DNA of 64,000 nucleotides from Desulfotomaculum sp. (GCA_016841675.1 JAENYQ010000002.1:1-64000), one strand, 5' to 3'. Counted from the stretch's first letter, positions 36,335 through 46,440 are shown. Numbers and translations: made by a program. Notes: a model not told the origin generated them from the letters alone.

Positions 36335-39190
36335 TTAACCAAATACTGCTGTTACATTAGCATTAAAATTTAATATATCTCTATTTTTAAAATCAACAAA
36401 AGTACCACCGAATATTACACCCTGTATTGCAACACTAGTTCTTGCATCTACTTGCAAATTTCCGCTACCATCAAATAAAATACTTTCCTGACCAGCTAAC
36501 ACTATACTTTTTGGTTCATTACTACCTTCATCAAGATATATATGTTTGCCAACTCGTAAATCAGTACCTACATTAATATTAGTATTTGAAGTTATTGAAC
36601 CACCCGTAATAGTAGGACTTTCAATTGTAGTGGCCGTTATTTTTGTACTTTTAATATAAGAGGGATTTGCTTCGGCATCAGTAGGTGGTTTACTACCAGT
36701 TATTTGAGAATAGGAGGGGGCAGTAATATCGGCCCAACTTATACTACCATCATCCATAATTATATTACCTTTAATTGTTGCATTGCCATTTGCATCCCAT
36801 TGTATGTAACTATTTGCTCCATTACCTAAAGATTTTCCTTGATATGTAATTTCATCTACATTAATCGTACCAACATCTATATTGTCAGCAGTTAAATCAC
36901 CTACAATAGTTGTAAATTTAGAAAAGTCAATTTTCTTAGTATCAGCATCAATTAAAACATTGTCATTGGTATCGTTTATAATTAATCTCTTAGTTTTTAA
37001 ATCTTCTGCGGTTAAACTACCATTTGTATCAGCATATAATTTATCTATCCATCCACCAATTCCATCAGTTTGTTGTATTTTTATTCCATCAGTGGCATTT
37101 GCTATTGTGCGTGTTTTATTATCACTTCTAATTACTGTTAAACCGTCTATAGTGTCAATTTTTATACCATTATAAAGAGTATCTTGAAGAACGAAAGTGT
37201 CACTTCCGTTTATTTGAGAGGTATCTAAGCCATTTTCAATTGTCAGTGCTAAGCCATTAATCTTAACCCCTGTATTATCAACAGAAAATGTTTTGTTACC
37301 TTCATTATCACTGGCATCAATTTTTAGATTAACACCGCAAAGCAGGGTACCAAAAACATTTTCCGCTACTGTGCCCTGGGGTGTCAGGGCTGTTTTATAG
37401 GTGTTCCCACCGTCATTTGTAAATGCTAAAACATTATGTAATCCACGGAGAAAATTCATAGGGTCAGTAGGGGATTTTAAAGTAAGCCCTCGTTCATTTA
37501 AACTGTAGTTCTCATTTTGACCTGCTACTATCATAGTCTTATTAGCATTAAACTTGGAATTTATGATTTGATTTATTTCACTTGCTGTTGATGCAGCACC
37601 ATTCCATTTTGAGATGTTATAGTTTACTTTAGTAGAGGTATTAATTGACTTGTTTAGTTTTTCGATAAACTTCTGTTTCTTGTTTTTAATTTCTTCTACA
37701 TTACTAATTTCAAGGTCTATTTTGCCTGTTTCAAAATCGAAATCCATGCCTATTATTTTAGTCATAGCATCCAGGTTAAATTTTTCTATATTACACCGTA
37801 ATTTGTCCCCCAAAACTAACCTGTCCCAATTGCGTTGTTCGGAAAGGCACTCTAAAAAGTTTACAACTCCACACTTGATTAAGATTGGAGAAATTTTAAC
37901 CTTATCAAATTCCTCTTCTGCAAATTTAAGAAGCTCTTTCGGATCTTCAATATTTTCATTTACAATTTCCCTTTTAATAATGAAGTTATCAAGTTCTTGA
38001 ATTTGCTGAGAAGTGAAGTTACTTTCAATACTCAGTTCACTTCTTAAGTCAGCTATTTGACTATCTAAAATATTTATTTCACCTTGAACAATATCAATTT
38101 CACCTTGTTTTGAGTTAATTTCAGCTTGTTTATTACCCTTGTCTATTAATAACTGCGTTACATCTTCTTCATTGGCCTGTGCTGAATCTAGTAGAATAAG
38201 AATATCTTCTAATTGATTATTTAATGTAGTTAATTCAGTTTGTTTTATCTCTAATAGATATTGCTGACTTTCCTTTTGGGATAATAAATTATTAAAAATT
38301 GGCTGTTTGCTCTGTAATTTTTCATTAAAATCAAGAATACTGTGGCACAAAGTGTCACTCATGTATTTTGAAGACTTTAATACATTCCCTTGATCATCCC
38401 GCTCAAATGGGAAAAGAAAATTGCTAAAATCAGTGAGAAAATTTTCTCCAGTAATATTAACATCAGCAATGCTAATATTGTTCTTTCCGTACACATCTAA
38501 CTGGGTAATGGCTTCCTCAGTCTTATTTTCGTGTTCTGCATTTATCAGATACTGATTATATCCAACCATTAACCCCTTATCAGTCCCGATATTATCAGGA
38601 TTATACAGGGAAACAGTTTTATTTTCAGTATCAAACATTAATAGGCCACCAAAAGAATTTGCTATATCAAAAATAAACTGTAAGACCGTAACCGAATTAA
38701 CATCAAAATCCCTTCTTGTTATATTATATTCGCTATCCACATAATTAACATTCCAGACAGTTTCATTCAAAGCCTCTGTTAACGCCTCTGTTGCATTTTT
38801 AGCTTCTGCCTCATATTTTCTAATAGTTTTATCTGTAAGCTGGTAGACTTGAGACAAGCAAACAACTTTTTTACTGTCTGATTCCTCAGACATTATATTT
38901 TGAGAGCTTTTAATAATAAACCACTCTATGTGATTGCCGAATTCCAGTTTTACCAGGAACCGATCTAGTATATTATCTATATTTGGATTACGCTTTAACT
39001 CTTGATTAATTATTAAATCAAAAGGCACTTCAAATGATAATTCATTTAAAGTGCCACCCAAACGTAATTTTAATTTTATGTTATAGGATTCATTTAATTC
39101 CCCTATAATTTCTCTACTTGGTTTTGCTAAATACAATCTCGGTTTTACTATTTCTTTAGATAAATCTAACTCAAACAAATTATTCACCAC
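36335..39190 (-). CDS. prophage tail-associated protein (Tal / minor structural protein)
   Basis: 951 residues. The first 300 (PRLYLAKPSREIIGELNE, FVLQFIFDIANSFGG-type segment) resemble the baseplate-hub N-terminus of siphovirus tail proteins. Residues about 300-420 form a coiled coil rich in Gln/Glu. The C-terminal 400 are Asn/Gly/Thr-rich repeats typical of receptor-binding or fibre regions. It is directly downstream of Dit, its usual partner. It starts at tandem GTG codons beside AGAAGG, so the exact start is uncertain. I see no peptidase motif. Confidence 0.8.
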   Translation of the reverse strand: MVNNLFELDLSKEIVKPRLYLAKPSREIIGELNESYNIKLKLRLGGTLNELSFEVPFDLIINQELKRNPNIDNILDRFLVKLEFGNHIEWFIIKSSQNIMSEESDSKKVVCLSQVYQLTDKTIRKYEAEAKNATEALTEALNETVWNVNYVDSEYNITRRDFDVNSVTVLQFIFDIANSFGGLLMFDTENKTVSLYNPDNIGTDKGLMVGYNQYLINAEHENKTEEAITQLDVYGKNNISIADVNITGENFLTDFSNFLFPFERDDQGNVLKSSKYMSDTLCHSILDFNEKLQSKQPIFNNLLSQKESQQYLLEIKQTELTTLNNQLEDILILLDSAQANEEDVTQLLIDKGNKQAEINSKQGEIDIVQGEINILDSQIADLRSELSIESNFTSQQIQELDNFIIKREIVNENIEDPKELLKFAEEEFDKVKISPILIKCGVVNFLECLSEQRNWDRLVLGDKLRCNIEKFNLDAMTKIIGMDFDFETGKIDLEISNVEEIKNKKQKFIEKLNKSINTSTKVNYNISKWNGAASTASEINQIINSKFNANKTMIVAGQNENYSLNERGLTLKSPTDPMNFLRGLHNVLAFTNDGGNTYKTALTPQGTVAENVFGTLLCGVNLKIDASDNEGNKTFSVDNTGVKINGLALTIENGLDTSQINGSDTFVLQDTLYNGIKIDTIDGLTVIRSDNKTRTIANATDGIKIQQTDGIGGWIDKLYADTNGSLTAEDLKTKRLIINDTNDNVLIDADTKKIDFSKFTTIVGDLTADNIDVGTINVDEITYQGKSLGNGANSYIQWDANGNATIKGNIIMDDGSISWADITAPSYSQITGSKPPTDAEANPSYIKSTKITATTIESPTITGGSITSNTNINVGTDLRVGKHIYLDEGSNEPKSIVLAGQESILFDGSGNLQVDARTSVAIQGVIFGGTFVDFKNRDILNFNANVTAVFG

Positions 39191-39193
39191 CTT

Positions 39194-39970
39194 CTAACCT
39201 TGAAGTAGTTTGCAACGCCAGCGAAATCTTAATTTGCATCCTCCCTTAACAAGTAAGCGATTTACTCCAGGTAATATTTTTAAATAATTATTATTAAAGT
39301 TTGAATACCTGTATATTTGAGATATATTAGTCTCAATAATTCTATTTTCACAATCAATTTCTAAAATTTCCCCGTTGAGCAAACTTATAAATTTAAAATC
39401 CTGACCACCATTAGTTTGATTAATAATTGAAATATCACCATCTCCAACCTTCTCAATAAATATCTCAGAAAATATAGGCAAATCTCCAGAGTTAGTAAAG
39501 GTAATAACTGTGCCTTCCAGTGGATTAGATGACAAATCATAAACATTACTTAAATACTGGGGGCTATATGCATGATCAGTATTGCAACGAAAATTAAGAG
39601 TTATATAACCCTGCTGTAAGCAGTTCGTTATTAAATCTGAGCTTTCAACTGGTAAAGCAAAATATATCCTATCTAGGTTTGATGAGAATTGTAATGGTTT
39701 ATAAAAATCCTGTGCCAACCATCTCGCAGTTTTACGGATGGAATCCGAACTGAATTTATCAGTAAACATAAACGAGACAGGAATTACCAAAGGATATTTT
39801 TCAACTTCCTGAAAGTACCTTTTTCCACCCCTGACTACAATCTCTTTAATTTCTCGATCTGCTACAAAAGTTTCAGATTGCATACCTGATTCAAGAGTGA
39901 CGTTTATAATGTTATGATTGGTACTATATTGATTGTCATATATAAAATAAGGACTCGATTTTATTGTCAA
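39194..39970 (-). CDS. distal tail protein (Dit family)
   Basis: 258 residues. The N-terminus is consistent with the Dit hub ring (VREIKEIVVRGGKRYFQEVE-like region, PLVIPVSFMF). A galectin-like C-terminal half contains EGTVITFTNSGDLPIFSEIFIE, the pattern of siphovirus tail-family proteins. It joins the tail tube to the Tal protein. TTG start after AGAGGTGAT. Confidence 0.8.
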   Translation of the reverse strand: MTIKSSPYFIYDNQYSTNHNIINVTLESGMQSETFVADREIKEIVVRGGKRYFQEVEKYPLVIPVSFMFTDKFSSDSIRKTARWLAQDFYKPLQFSSNLDRIYFALPVESSDLITNCLQQGYITLNFRCNTDHAYSPQYLSNVYDLSSNPLEGTVITFTNSGDLPIFSEIFIEKVGDGDISIINQTNGGQDFKFISLLNGEILEIDCENRIIETNISQIYRYSNFNNNYLKILPGVNRLLVKGGCKLRFRWRCKLLQG

Positions 39971-39992
39971 TTAAAATCACCTCTTAAAATAC

Positions 39993-40019
39993 AAAAAGGC
40001 TACCCACTATAGGGCAACC
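39993..40019 (-). terminator. terminator after the tape-measure gene
   Basis: Minus strand GGTTGCCC-TATAGT-GGGTAGCC followed by TTTTTG, immediately after the stop at 40021. Confidence 0.7.
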
Positions 40020-40020
40020 T

Positions 40021-42054
40021 TTAAATTTTTACACCAGCCAATTTAGTAAAATTATCACTAATATCTTGATATAGCAGATTTGCTATTTTATCTCCGTGTT
40101 TACTAACATCAAAGGCATCTTTGACATTAATAGTGATACTAGGATTTAAATTATAAGTCTGATTAACTGTACCTCCACCTAGACTTCCACCTTTAGCAAA
40201 AACATTATATTCCTTCGGGATTATAGCCTCCCCCTGGTGGAGAAGTGCCAATCCCGTAGTTGGGACAAAAGGTGTGCCTTGAGCATAAGCCGGATAATTA
40301 TCATTACCCCCACCACTAGACATTTCACTTTGTGCTGAACGCCAAGACGTTAACTGATTCCTAATCCAGCTAATCTTACTGCTAATCCATGAACTAATAC
40401 TATTCCATACGGATTTAAGACCATCCCAAAGAAAAGAAAATATTTGTGATCCTGCATTATAAAAGCTACTAGCAAAATTTTTAACTGAGAATACAGCACT
40501 AGATATTGCTGAACTAAGCCAACTTGTAATGGATGACCATACCCCACGAAAAGCATTATATAGAGCAGTCATAATTAAGTTTCCCAGGGTTTTAAAATTA
40601 CCAATTGCATTATTTAATATTGTTTTGATAGTTGTAAAACCTAATTTAAAAATATTCTCAATTAGTTTAAATATATTATCAGTAAGATTAGAAAGCTCTT
40701 TTCCGAAACTATCCCAATCACCTTGTAATAATGCCGTGGTAGCTTTAAAAATACCCATAATAATATCAAATGCTGTTTGAATTACTTGTGCAATTCCATC
40801 AAATATCTCTTGGTTTTGAGTATACATAAATTGTAAAATTCCAATAAAAGCACCAATTAAACCACCTAAAGTGGAAAATAGTTCACCAATAAAATTCAAT
40901 GTACTACCTGAAATAGCTTGTATTTGTGGCATATTTGCCTGAAACCAGGATGCCAATTCATTAATAATAGGTAAGACTTGTTCACCTATTGGTAGTAAAA
41001 TACCTGTCTCTAAATTTCTTCCAATTCCTGTTATTGCTTCACCGATAGAATCATATTTTACTTCATTTATTTTACTTAAAGCGTCAGTGGTTTTGCTAAT
41101 TTCTCCTTGAGTATTTGTTAAAGCCTCCACAGAGGATGCTGAAAGGTCTTCCCACATTGTGCCAAAAAGGGCAACGCCAGTTGCTTCTTTTTCTAAAGGA
41201 TCTTCCAAAGCAAATAATGCTTGAATTGTTTTCTCAAAGGCTTGTTTTGCTGAATCACCACCTTCAGCAAAAGAAGCACTCATTTTTTGAGCATCTAAAC
41301 CCAATGCTTGGAATGCTTCAGTAGATGCTTTACTTCCATCTTTTGATCGGATACCGAATTCCTTCATTGCGTCTCCCAACTTATCTATGTCGAAAACGCC
41401 TGACTTGGCTCCGTTAACCATCATATTAAACATTTCTTCACTGTCAAAACCAAGTTGTTTGAAGTGGACACTATATTCATTTATGGAATCTAAAAGATTT
41501 CCGTTTTTATCTAGCCCATTCTGACTTCCTTGTGCTAGAAGATTGAACGCTTCCTCAGATGTTATTCCGAATTGTTTCATCATCATATCGACTGATCTAA
41601 CACTTTCATTAACTTCAAAGCCAAAGGTATCCCTTAACATTAAAGCATTTTGAGTTGCTTTCTCTAATTCTTCTCCGGCTAAACCTGTAGCTTGTTTTAC
41701 ACTAGCCATTGATTCTGCAATATCTTGGAAACTCTCGCCAAAGTTATTATTGTAGATATTTAAAAGGGAATCTTCCAACCCTATCATCTCTTCACTTGTT
41801 GCACCTGTAGAAGCCTGTAATCCATTTAAAGCCTTTTGAAGTTCATCTGAACTTGTAACACCTTTTATTGCCATACCACCAAGGGCTATACCAACAGAAG
41901 CAATACCACCAATTACTGCACCCTTTAAGAATGTAGTAAAGTTCCCCATTCTGCCTTGAAACCTATCTACATTTCCTTCAGCATTTAACATTCCAGAGTT
42001 AAAACCTTCTTGATTGAGTTCTATATTATATTGGTATGTTGCTAAATCAATCAC
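40021..42054 (-). CDS. phage tail tape measure protein
   Basis: 677 residues. The N-terminal 350 residues are of the TP901-type tape-measure core (MMVNGAKSGVFDIDKLGDAM, FGIRSKDGSKASTEAF). Hydrophobic helices follow at about 365-480, then a repetitive Trp/Ser segment and a C-terminal GEAIIPKEYNVFAKGG motif. It sets tail length and is relatively short. The annotated GTG start is 16 nt from its GGAGGTG site, so a slightly upstream non-ATG start is possible. Confidence 0.88.
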   Translation of the reverse strand: MIDLATYQYNIELNQEGFNSGMLNAEGNVDRFQGRMGNFTTFLKGAVIGGIASVGIALGGMAIKGVTSSDELQKALNGLQASTGATSEEMIGLEDSLLNIYNNNFGESFQDIAESMASVKQATGLAGEELEKATQNALMLRDTFGFEVNESVRSVDMMMKQFGITSEEAFNLLAQGSQNGLDKNGNLLDSINEYSVHFKQLGFDSEEMFNMMVNGAKSGVFDIDKLGDAMKEFGIRSKDGSKASTEAFQALGLDAQKMSASFAEGGDSAKQAFEKTIQALFALEDPLEKEATGVALFGTMWEDLSASSVEALTNTQGEISKTTDALSKINEVKYDSIGEAITGIGRNLETGILLPIGEQVLPIINELASWFQANMPQIQAISGSTLNFIGELFSTLGGLIGAFIGILQFMYTQNQEIFDGIAQVIQTAFDIIMGIFKATTALLQGDWDSFGKELSNLTDNIFKLIENIFKLGFTTIKTILNNAIGNFKTLGNLIMTALYNAFRGVWSSITSWLSSAISSAVFSVKNFASSFYNAGSQIFSFLWDGLKSVWNSISSWISSKISWIRNQLTSWRSAQSEMSSGGGNDNYPAYAQGTPFVPTTGLALLHQGEAIIPKEYNVFAKGGSLGGGTVNQTYNLNPSITINVKDAFDVSKHGDKIANLLYQDISDNFTKLAGVKI

Positions 42055-42116
42055 TGAAGCTATTGCTTTTCACCTCCTTTACAAACACAAAAAGGATAAT
42101 AAGTTTCATAAACTTA

Positions 42117-42404
42117 CTACCCTTTTTGATAGAATCCCGAACTCCTTAATTTATCTAAATCAGGTTCAGTCTGATATAATCTCTTAGACCTTGCTAATAA
42201 ATCTCTACCTTCAGGAGTTGATTGAAGATCAAATAACCGAAAATGCTTCAATAATGAAAGAAAAACTGCATAAGGCAGTTTCATAATCTCAAAATAACTC
42301 ATTTTAGTTTTTGATATTAAATATGTTATATTCTCCATTATTTCAATATCATCAGAACCCCCAGAACCTCCATTTACTCCTTGGTAGATTCTAGGGAATT
42401 GAAG
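42117..42404 (-). CDS. tail assembly chaperone, T domain made by -1 frameshift
   Basis: Continuation of the 42374-42730 gene after a -1 slip at CCCAAAC. The open -1 frame encodes LQFPRIYQGVNGGSGGSDDI, a Gly-rich hinge, then MSYFEIMKLPYAVFLSLLKH, typical of the gpT half. An internal ATG at 42338 could give a 73-residue product, but it lacks a good site. A terminator hairpin with TTTTT overlaps its end (42089-42127). Confidence 0.75.
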   Translation of the reverse strand, partial: LQFPRIYQGVNGGSGGSDDIEIMENITYLISKTKMSYFEIMKLPYAVFLSLLKHFRLFDLQSTPEGRDLLARSKRLYQTEPDLDKLRSSGFYQKG

Positions 42405-42730
42405 TTTGGGTCTTTTACGATATCATTAATGAATAACATTGTCTGTTCAATGATAATTTTCATATGCCGGACATCATTAAATCTTTCCTTAACTAAATCC
42501 ATTGTAATATTTTTAGATTTGTCCAAAGAAAGAATATCCATCATCATTTGTCTACCTAAAGTGATTGAATCCTCTTCTTTCTCAACCTTCTTAATTTTTT
42601 GTTGATATGCATTAAGTTTTAGCATAAAATCTAAATCTATTTCACCAGGGATTACATACTCTTCACCCTTAATGTCTTTAAAGATTAGAGGCTCTCTAAC
42701 CAACAATGATAAATCAATAATTTTACTCAT
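42374..42730 (-). CDS. tail assembly chaperone, gpG-like
   Basis: 118 residues, helical and acidic, between the major tail protein and the tape measure, the standard gpG position. Near its 3' end the zero frame reads GAC CCA AAC (slippery heptamer CCCAAAC, 42410-42404), and the frame ends 27 nt later at TAA. Together with the downstream -1 frame it makes the gpG-gpT pair that folds the tape measure protein. Confidence 0.8.
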   Translation of the reverse strand: MSKIIDLSLLVREPLIFKDIKGEEYVIPGEIDLDFMLKLNAYQQKIKKVEKEEDSITLGRQMMMDILSLDKSKNITMDLVKERFNDVRHMKIIIEQTMLFINDIVKDPNFNSLESTKE

Positions 42731-42753
42731 TTTTATCTATCTCCTTTTATTTA

Positions 42754-43308
42754 TTAAACTTCGGGGAATGTTTCAACAATCTCAACCAATGTACCATCAG
42801 ACGTGGCCAATGCACTAAATTGATAACCAATTGATAAAGGTTTTTCTTTATCAAAGGCAAAACTGAATCCGTTTGTATTTTGTGCTTTAAGAATATTAAC
42901 GGTTATAGTACCGCTACCATCTTTCTTGGTATGAACAAAACGGAGATAATTCACGGGTAAAGAGCCTTTACCACCAATTTTTACGGTTTTAGTTCCTGAC
43001 GTTGCATCAGTTGTTACTGTAGCAGGAGCAAGTAAAGCCAAATTATCCACCAACCAGTGTAAAATTCCACAATCAAAATTCACTTCTTCTTTTGTAATAA
43101 ATCTTTTTAATGTCCCTCTATTAGCACTCTCAATCTCTTTGATTGACGGTTTATATTCTAATGTTGCCCCACTCTCAATAGCACCAATATTCTTTAAAGC
43201 TGCTTCAATTGTTGCTTCATCAGCAGTTTCAGGATTTGCAACAACTCCTAAGTAAAGCTCACCGCTTCCTAAAATAATTTGGTTTTCAGCTTGATAATCT
43301 AAAGCCAT
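42754..43308 (-). CDS. major tail protein
   Basis: 184 residues, beta-rich, with YLGVVANPETADEATIEAAL and FITKEEVNFDCGILHWL segments. Position between head-tail connectors and the tail chaperone identifies it as the tail tube subunit. Length is usual for Firmicute siphoviruses. Confidence 0.75.
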   Translation of the reverse strand: MALDYQAENQIILGSGELYLGVVANPETADEATIEAALKNIGAIESGATLEYKPSIKEIESANRGTLKRFITKEEVNFDCGILHWLVDNLALLAPATVTTDATSGTKTVKIGGKGSLPVNYLRFVHTKKDGSGTITVNILKAQNTNGFSFAFDKEKPLSIGYQFSALATSDGTLVEIVETFPEV

Positions 43309-43329
43309 ATTACATAACCTTCTTTCTTA

Positions 43330-43707
43330 TTAAATTTGGCATAAAAAATAGACAACTATCTCATAGTTGCCTGTATCTTCATTATTAACCTGTCCACCAC
43401 CATTAAGTAGTTTTGTACTTCTAATGGTAGTATCATCATCTTTTATAATCTTTTCCCCTCTGGGATCATCCAATAAATTGATTAATCTTTCTTGAATTGC
43501 AATAAGTTTATTTAAATCCTTGCTAATCAATCGAAATTCAAATTGGTAATCCTTAACATATCCCCCGGTAATAGGTTTAAAGAAATAGACAATATATGTC
43601 TCATTTTTCTTTTCTTTAGGTTTCTCAACTAAATAGATAGAATCATGATTATCCAGTAAGGATTTTAACTGAAAATCCTGTAATAAATAGTTTCTTATAA
43701 TTTTCAT
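43330..43707 (-). CDS. tail terminator-like protein
   Basis: 125 residues with alternating strands and helices. It is the last connector gene before the tail tube and so probably the tail terminator. Start ATG overlaps the preceding stop (ATGA). Confidence 0.65.
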   Translation of the reverse strand: MKIIRNYLLQDFQLKSLLDNHDSIYLVEKPKEKKNETYIVYFFKPITGGYVKDYQFEFRLISKDLNKLIAIQERLINLLDDPRGEKIIKDDDTTIRSTKLLNGGGQVNNEDTGNYEIVVYFLCQI

Positions 43708-44006
43708 GGGGTTAAAACCTCTTTAATTTTATTTATAATAATTTGTTGGTTTTGATCTACTGCTGGTTCAAGATAGGGGGTATGTCTCTCAGCCCAATAT
43801 GCATATTCAACATTAGATCCAACACTTCCCATAGTTTTATTTTCATCACTTTTTACTTCGTGAGTAATTGACCTTCGTAATGTACCTGTCTTTACAGGGC
43901 AATTGAGCTTAGAATCTGCTTCAACAATCAAACAAACATCCTCTACTGCTCTCTCCCGTTTCCTAGCAACATCTTGAATTGCCGCTCTAAATGGACTATT
44001 CACCAT
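43704..44006 (-). CDS. HK97 gp10-like head-tail protein
   Basis: 100 residues with NCPVKTGTLRRSITHEV and EYAYWAERHTPYLEPA, the hallmark pattern of the HK97 gp10 family. Overlaps the neighbouring connector gene by 11 nt. Confidence 0.85.
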   Translation of the reverse strand: MVNSPFRAAIQDVARKRERAVEDVCLIVEADSKLNCPVKTGTLRRSITHEVKSDENKTMGSVGSNVEYAYWAERHTPYLEPAVDQNQQIIINKIKEVLTP

Positions 44007-44301
44007 ATAACATTACATCCATATAATCATCCCATTGAATAATTTTTTTTATTATGTATCTTTGTCCGGCCTCATCCATAACTGCTGAACCGTTTTTAAT
44101 ATCAGAATCTAAATCACAAAAAAACCTTTTAGTGACCTGTTCCCGGTAACCATAATCACGATAAAGTAATTCACTAGAATATGGCTGAATATCACAAGGA
44201 ATAGTTTTTAATACTGTTTCTGTTCCTGCATGATAAATTCCTAAATCATCAAGATACCCTTCAGTAATAGCCAACAATCTAAGGATTTTATCATAAAACA
44301 A
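43996..44301 (-). CDS. head closure protein-like
   Basis: 101 residues from TTG 44301 after GGTGGGAT. Its place between the gp6-like connector and gp10 protein fits the head-completion (SPP1 gp16-like) slot. The sequence itself gives weak family evidence. Confidence 0.6.
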   Translation of the reverse strand: MFYDKILRLLAITEGYLDDLGIYHAGTETVLKTIPCDIQPYSSELLYRDYGYREQVTKRFFCDLDSDIKNGSAVMDEAGQRYIIKKIIQWDDYMDVMLYGE

Positions 44302-44302
44302 A

Positions 44303-44611
44303 TTATCCCACCACCTTAATTTTTGGTAATGGAAGGGTCTCTTTTATACTCTGAGGGATACCGTCAACTAAACTTTGACTTCTGCTTCCCTGTGATTGTT
44401 GGACTTTTCCTATTTCTTTACGGTTATTGTAATAGAACATTGCTAATTCTACGATTTGATTTTGATACAATGTTTCATTATCAACTGTTAAATCAATATT
44501 TAGATAGGTTCTTATAGCATTTTTAGACTTGGAAAGATAAAAGTTAAGTGTTGTATCTTTTGTAATATCTTCTAATGATATCCCTAGTAATTCTTTTATT
44601 AAATCTATCAT
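44303..44611 (-). CDS. head-tail connector protein (gp6/gp15-like)
   Basis: 102 residues, all helical. LSKSKNAIRTYLNIDLT and IVELAMFYYNNR match the DNA-packaging connector family that sits under the portal. Confidence 0.75.
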   Translation of the reverse strand: MIDLIKELLGISLEDITKDTTLNFYLSKSKNAIRTYLNIDLTVDNETLYQNQIVELAMFYYNNRKEIGKVQQSQGSRSQSLVDGIPQSIKETLPLPKIKVVG

Positions 44612-44614
44612 ATT

Positions 44615-44851
44615 TCATTCCTCCAGTTGTACCAGAGCATTAATTATATCTTCTTTCTTCATTTTGAATGTATTAATGCCTTTATCAGTAGCTAATGACT
44701 TTATATCCTTGTAATCCATAGTCTTATAGTCTGTATCATTAGAAGATAATTGAGGGACTTGTATTTCTACAAATCCCATCTTCATCAATCTATCTTTTTT
44801 GAACTCAGAATTAACTACTTTGACTACGTTTAATTTTTGTAATGTAAACAT
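44615..44851 (-). CDS. small phage protein with SAP/Rho-N-like tail
   Basis: 78 residues. The C-terminal 35 (YKDIKSLATDKGINTFKMKK then INAL) resembles the short helix-extended-helix motif of SAP/Rho-N domains common between capsid and connector genes. Role unknown. Confidence 0.6.
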   Translation of the reverse strand: MFTLQKLNVVKVVNSEFKKDRLMKMGFVEIQVPQLSSNDTDYKTMDYKDIKSLATDKGINTFKMKKEDIINALVQLEE

Positions 44852-44864
44852 AAAAACAAGCTCC

Positions 44865-45791
44865 TTATACCAGAGCCTGTTTTACGTTAACAAATACGCC
44901 ATCAAGTTTATTAGTAGGAATCCAAAGATCATGATATTTCCTATAATCAATTTTCCATGCGTTGGCCTGTTGGTTAGTTTGTGGGTCAAAAATTCTAGGA
45001 TTATCAGTCTTAGAAACAGCAATTACACTATTTCTAGCAGAAATAATCCAGTTAATATCTTTTGCTGCACCATCGGCAACAAATCCACCAGCTTCCTGTC
45101 CGGCAGTAGTACCGTCATTAAAGACATATGCAGTTTTCATTCTTGAAGAAGGTACTTTAACAATAGGGATACCGTCAATCCCTTTAACTTTTAAGGAGAT
45201 ATTACCCTGTGCAAAATCTACCACGTCAAGTTTCTTTTCTACCTTATCAGCAGTATCAAGAATGGCAGCAATACCCATATTCATAGTAATAACAAGGGGT
45301 ACACCTTCACCTACAACATCATAAACCTTGTAGATATCAGCAACTAATTTAGCTAGAATATCAGCTTCAGCAGCAGTATATCCACCACTTGCCTTACTTC
45401 CAACAATTGCAAGGGAAGCAATTTTACTATAACGATAAGCATCCACTTCAGGAATTACTTTAGTTCTTTGGAATTCTCCAAGAACCATTCCAGCAGTTGC
45501 AACAAAATTAGTCTCATCTACATCCATAGCATCAATGGAGAAAGTTCTTCCTCTATCTTGAGTTAATTGATGAGTCTGATAAGATAAAGTTACAGACCCT
45601 TTAGTAAATCCGGCATCTCTATCATAATCAGCCAATCCATCCATTACAACACTAGGAATTTTAACCTCATTACCACCATTATATTTAACCATATTGGAGT
45701 TCAATTCCATCCAACCAGAAGTAGCACCCGCTACCATTTGAGCATCCAATTCGGTCTGAAAAATCTTTGCGTATTCTAATGTATTAGCCAT
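44865..45791 (-). CDS. major capsid protein
   Basis: 308 residues, starting MANTLEYAKIFQTELDAQMV and containing FTKGSVTLSYQTHQLTQDRG and MDVDETNFVATAGM. This is the HK97-fold capsid type common in clostridial siphoviruses (no protease domain). It follows a separate scaffold gene. Confidence 0.85.
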   Translation of the reverse strand: MANTLEYAKIFQTELDAQMVAGATSGWMELNSNMVKYNGGNEVKIPSVVMDGLADYDRDAGFTKGSVTLSYQTHQLTQDRGRTFSIDAMDVDETNFVATAGMVLGEFQRTKVIPEVDAYRYSKIASLAIVGSKASGGYTAAEADILAKLVADIYKVYDVVGEGVPLVITMNMGIAAILDTADKVEKKLDVVDFAQGNISLKVKGIDGIPIVKVPSSRMKTAYVFNDGTTAGQEAGGFVADGAAKDINWIISARNSVIAVSKTDNPRIFDPQTNQQANAWKIDYRKYHDLWIPTNKLDGVFVNVKQALV

Positions 45792-45873
45792 AATAAATCA
45801 CCATATCCTTTCAAATTTTAATATTATTATTTAGTGCTTTCTTTAACGTCTAAGACCGAAAAGACAAATCTAA

Positions 45874-46440
45874 TTAACCCAGATTACTTCTGAATGTCTC
45901 TTGGATTGTCTTTGTTTCATCAGCATTCCCGCCATTGGGAGGAGTATAGTTTCCACTTTTTAGTCTTTCGTTGACTAGTGCTTCAACATTTTTAGAGAAT
46001 ACACCCTCCAAAGACTCAAGATTCTTGACTGTAGATTCTTCCGTATCTCCAAGAAAGAATTCTAATATATCTTTAGGCAATTTTTTCTCATCTGCTATCA
46101 ACAAACTTTTATTTAAGAGAGTTTGTTTTTTCTCTTCTGCTTCTTTCTGATTTAATCTTTCTTCAAGTTCCCTAATCTTCTTTTGTTCAGGTGTTTCTTG
46201 TGGATTCCTCTTTGCAACTTCATCAGAAATCAATTTCTCCAGGTTATTTTTCTTCCAAGATTCAAGACCTTTAGTAAAGAAAGAATCATTGTGTTTACCT
46301 AGCCATTTTTTACCTTCGTCAGTGGTAACAAACTGCTCAACTCCCTCAGTCGTAACTTTAGAAAGCTCCGAAAGGTAGTTTTGTACTTCTACATTGTCCT
46401 TATTTGTTTCGAAATAAGCCTTAATTTCTTGTAAATCCAT
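45874..46440 (-). CDS. capsid scaffold protein (DUF4355-like)
   Basis: 188 residues: a strongly charged coiled coil (EQKKIRELEERLNQKEAEEKK) and a C-terminal ESTVKNLESLEGVFSKNVEA segment that resembles the scaffold family. It acts during prohead assembly and is adjacent to the capsid gene. Confidence 0.8.
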   Translation of the reverse strand: MDLQEIKAYFETNKDNVEVQNYLSELSKVTTEGVEQFVTTDEGKKWLGKHNDSFFTKGLESWKKNNLEKLISDEVAKRNPQETPEQKKIRELEERLNQKEAEEKKQTLLNKSLLIADEKKLPKDILEFFLGDTEESTVKNLESLEGVFSKNVEALVNERLKSGNYTPPNGGNADETKTIQETFRSNLG

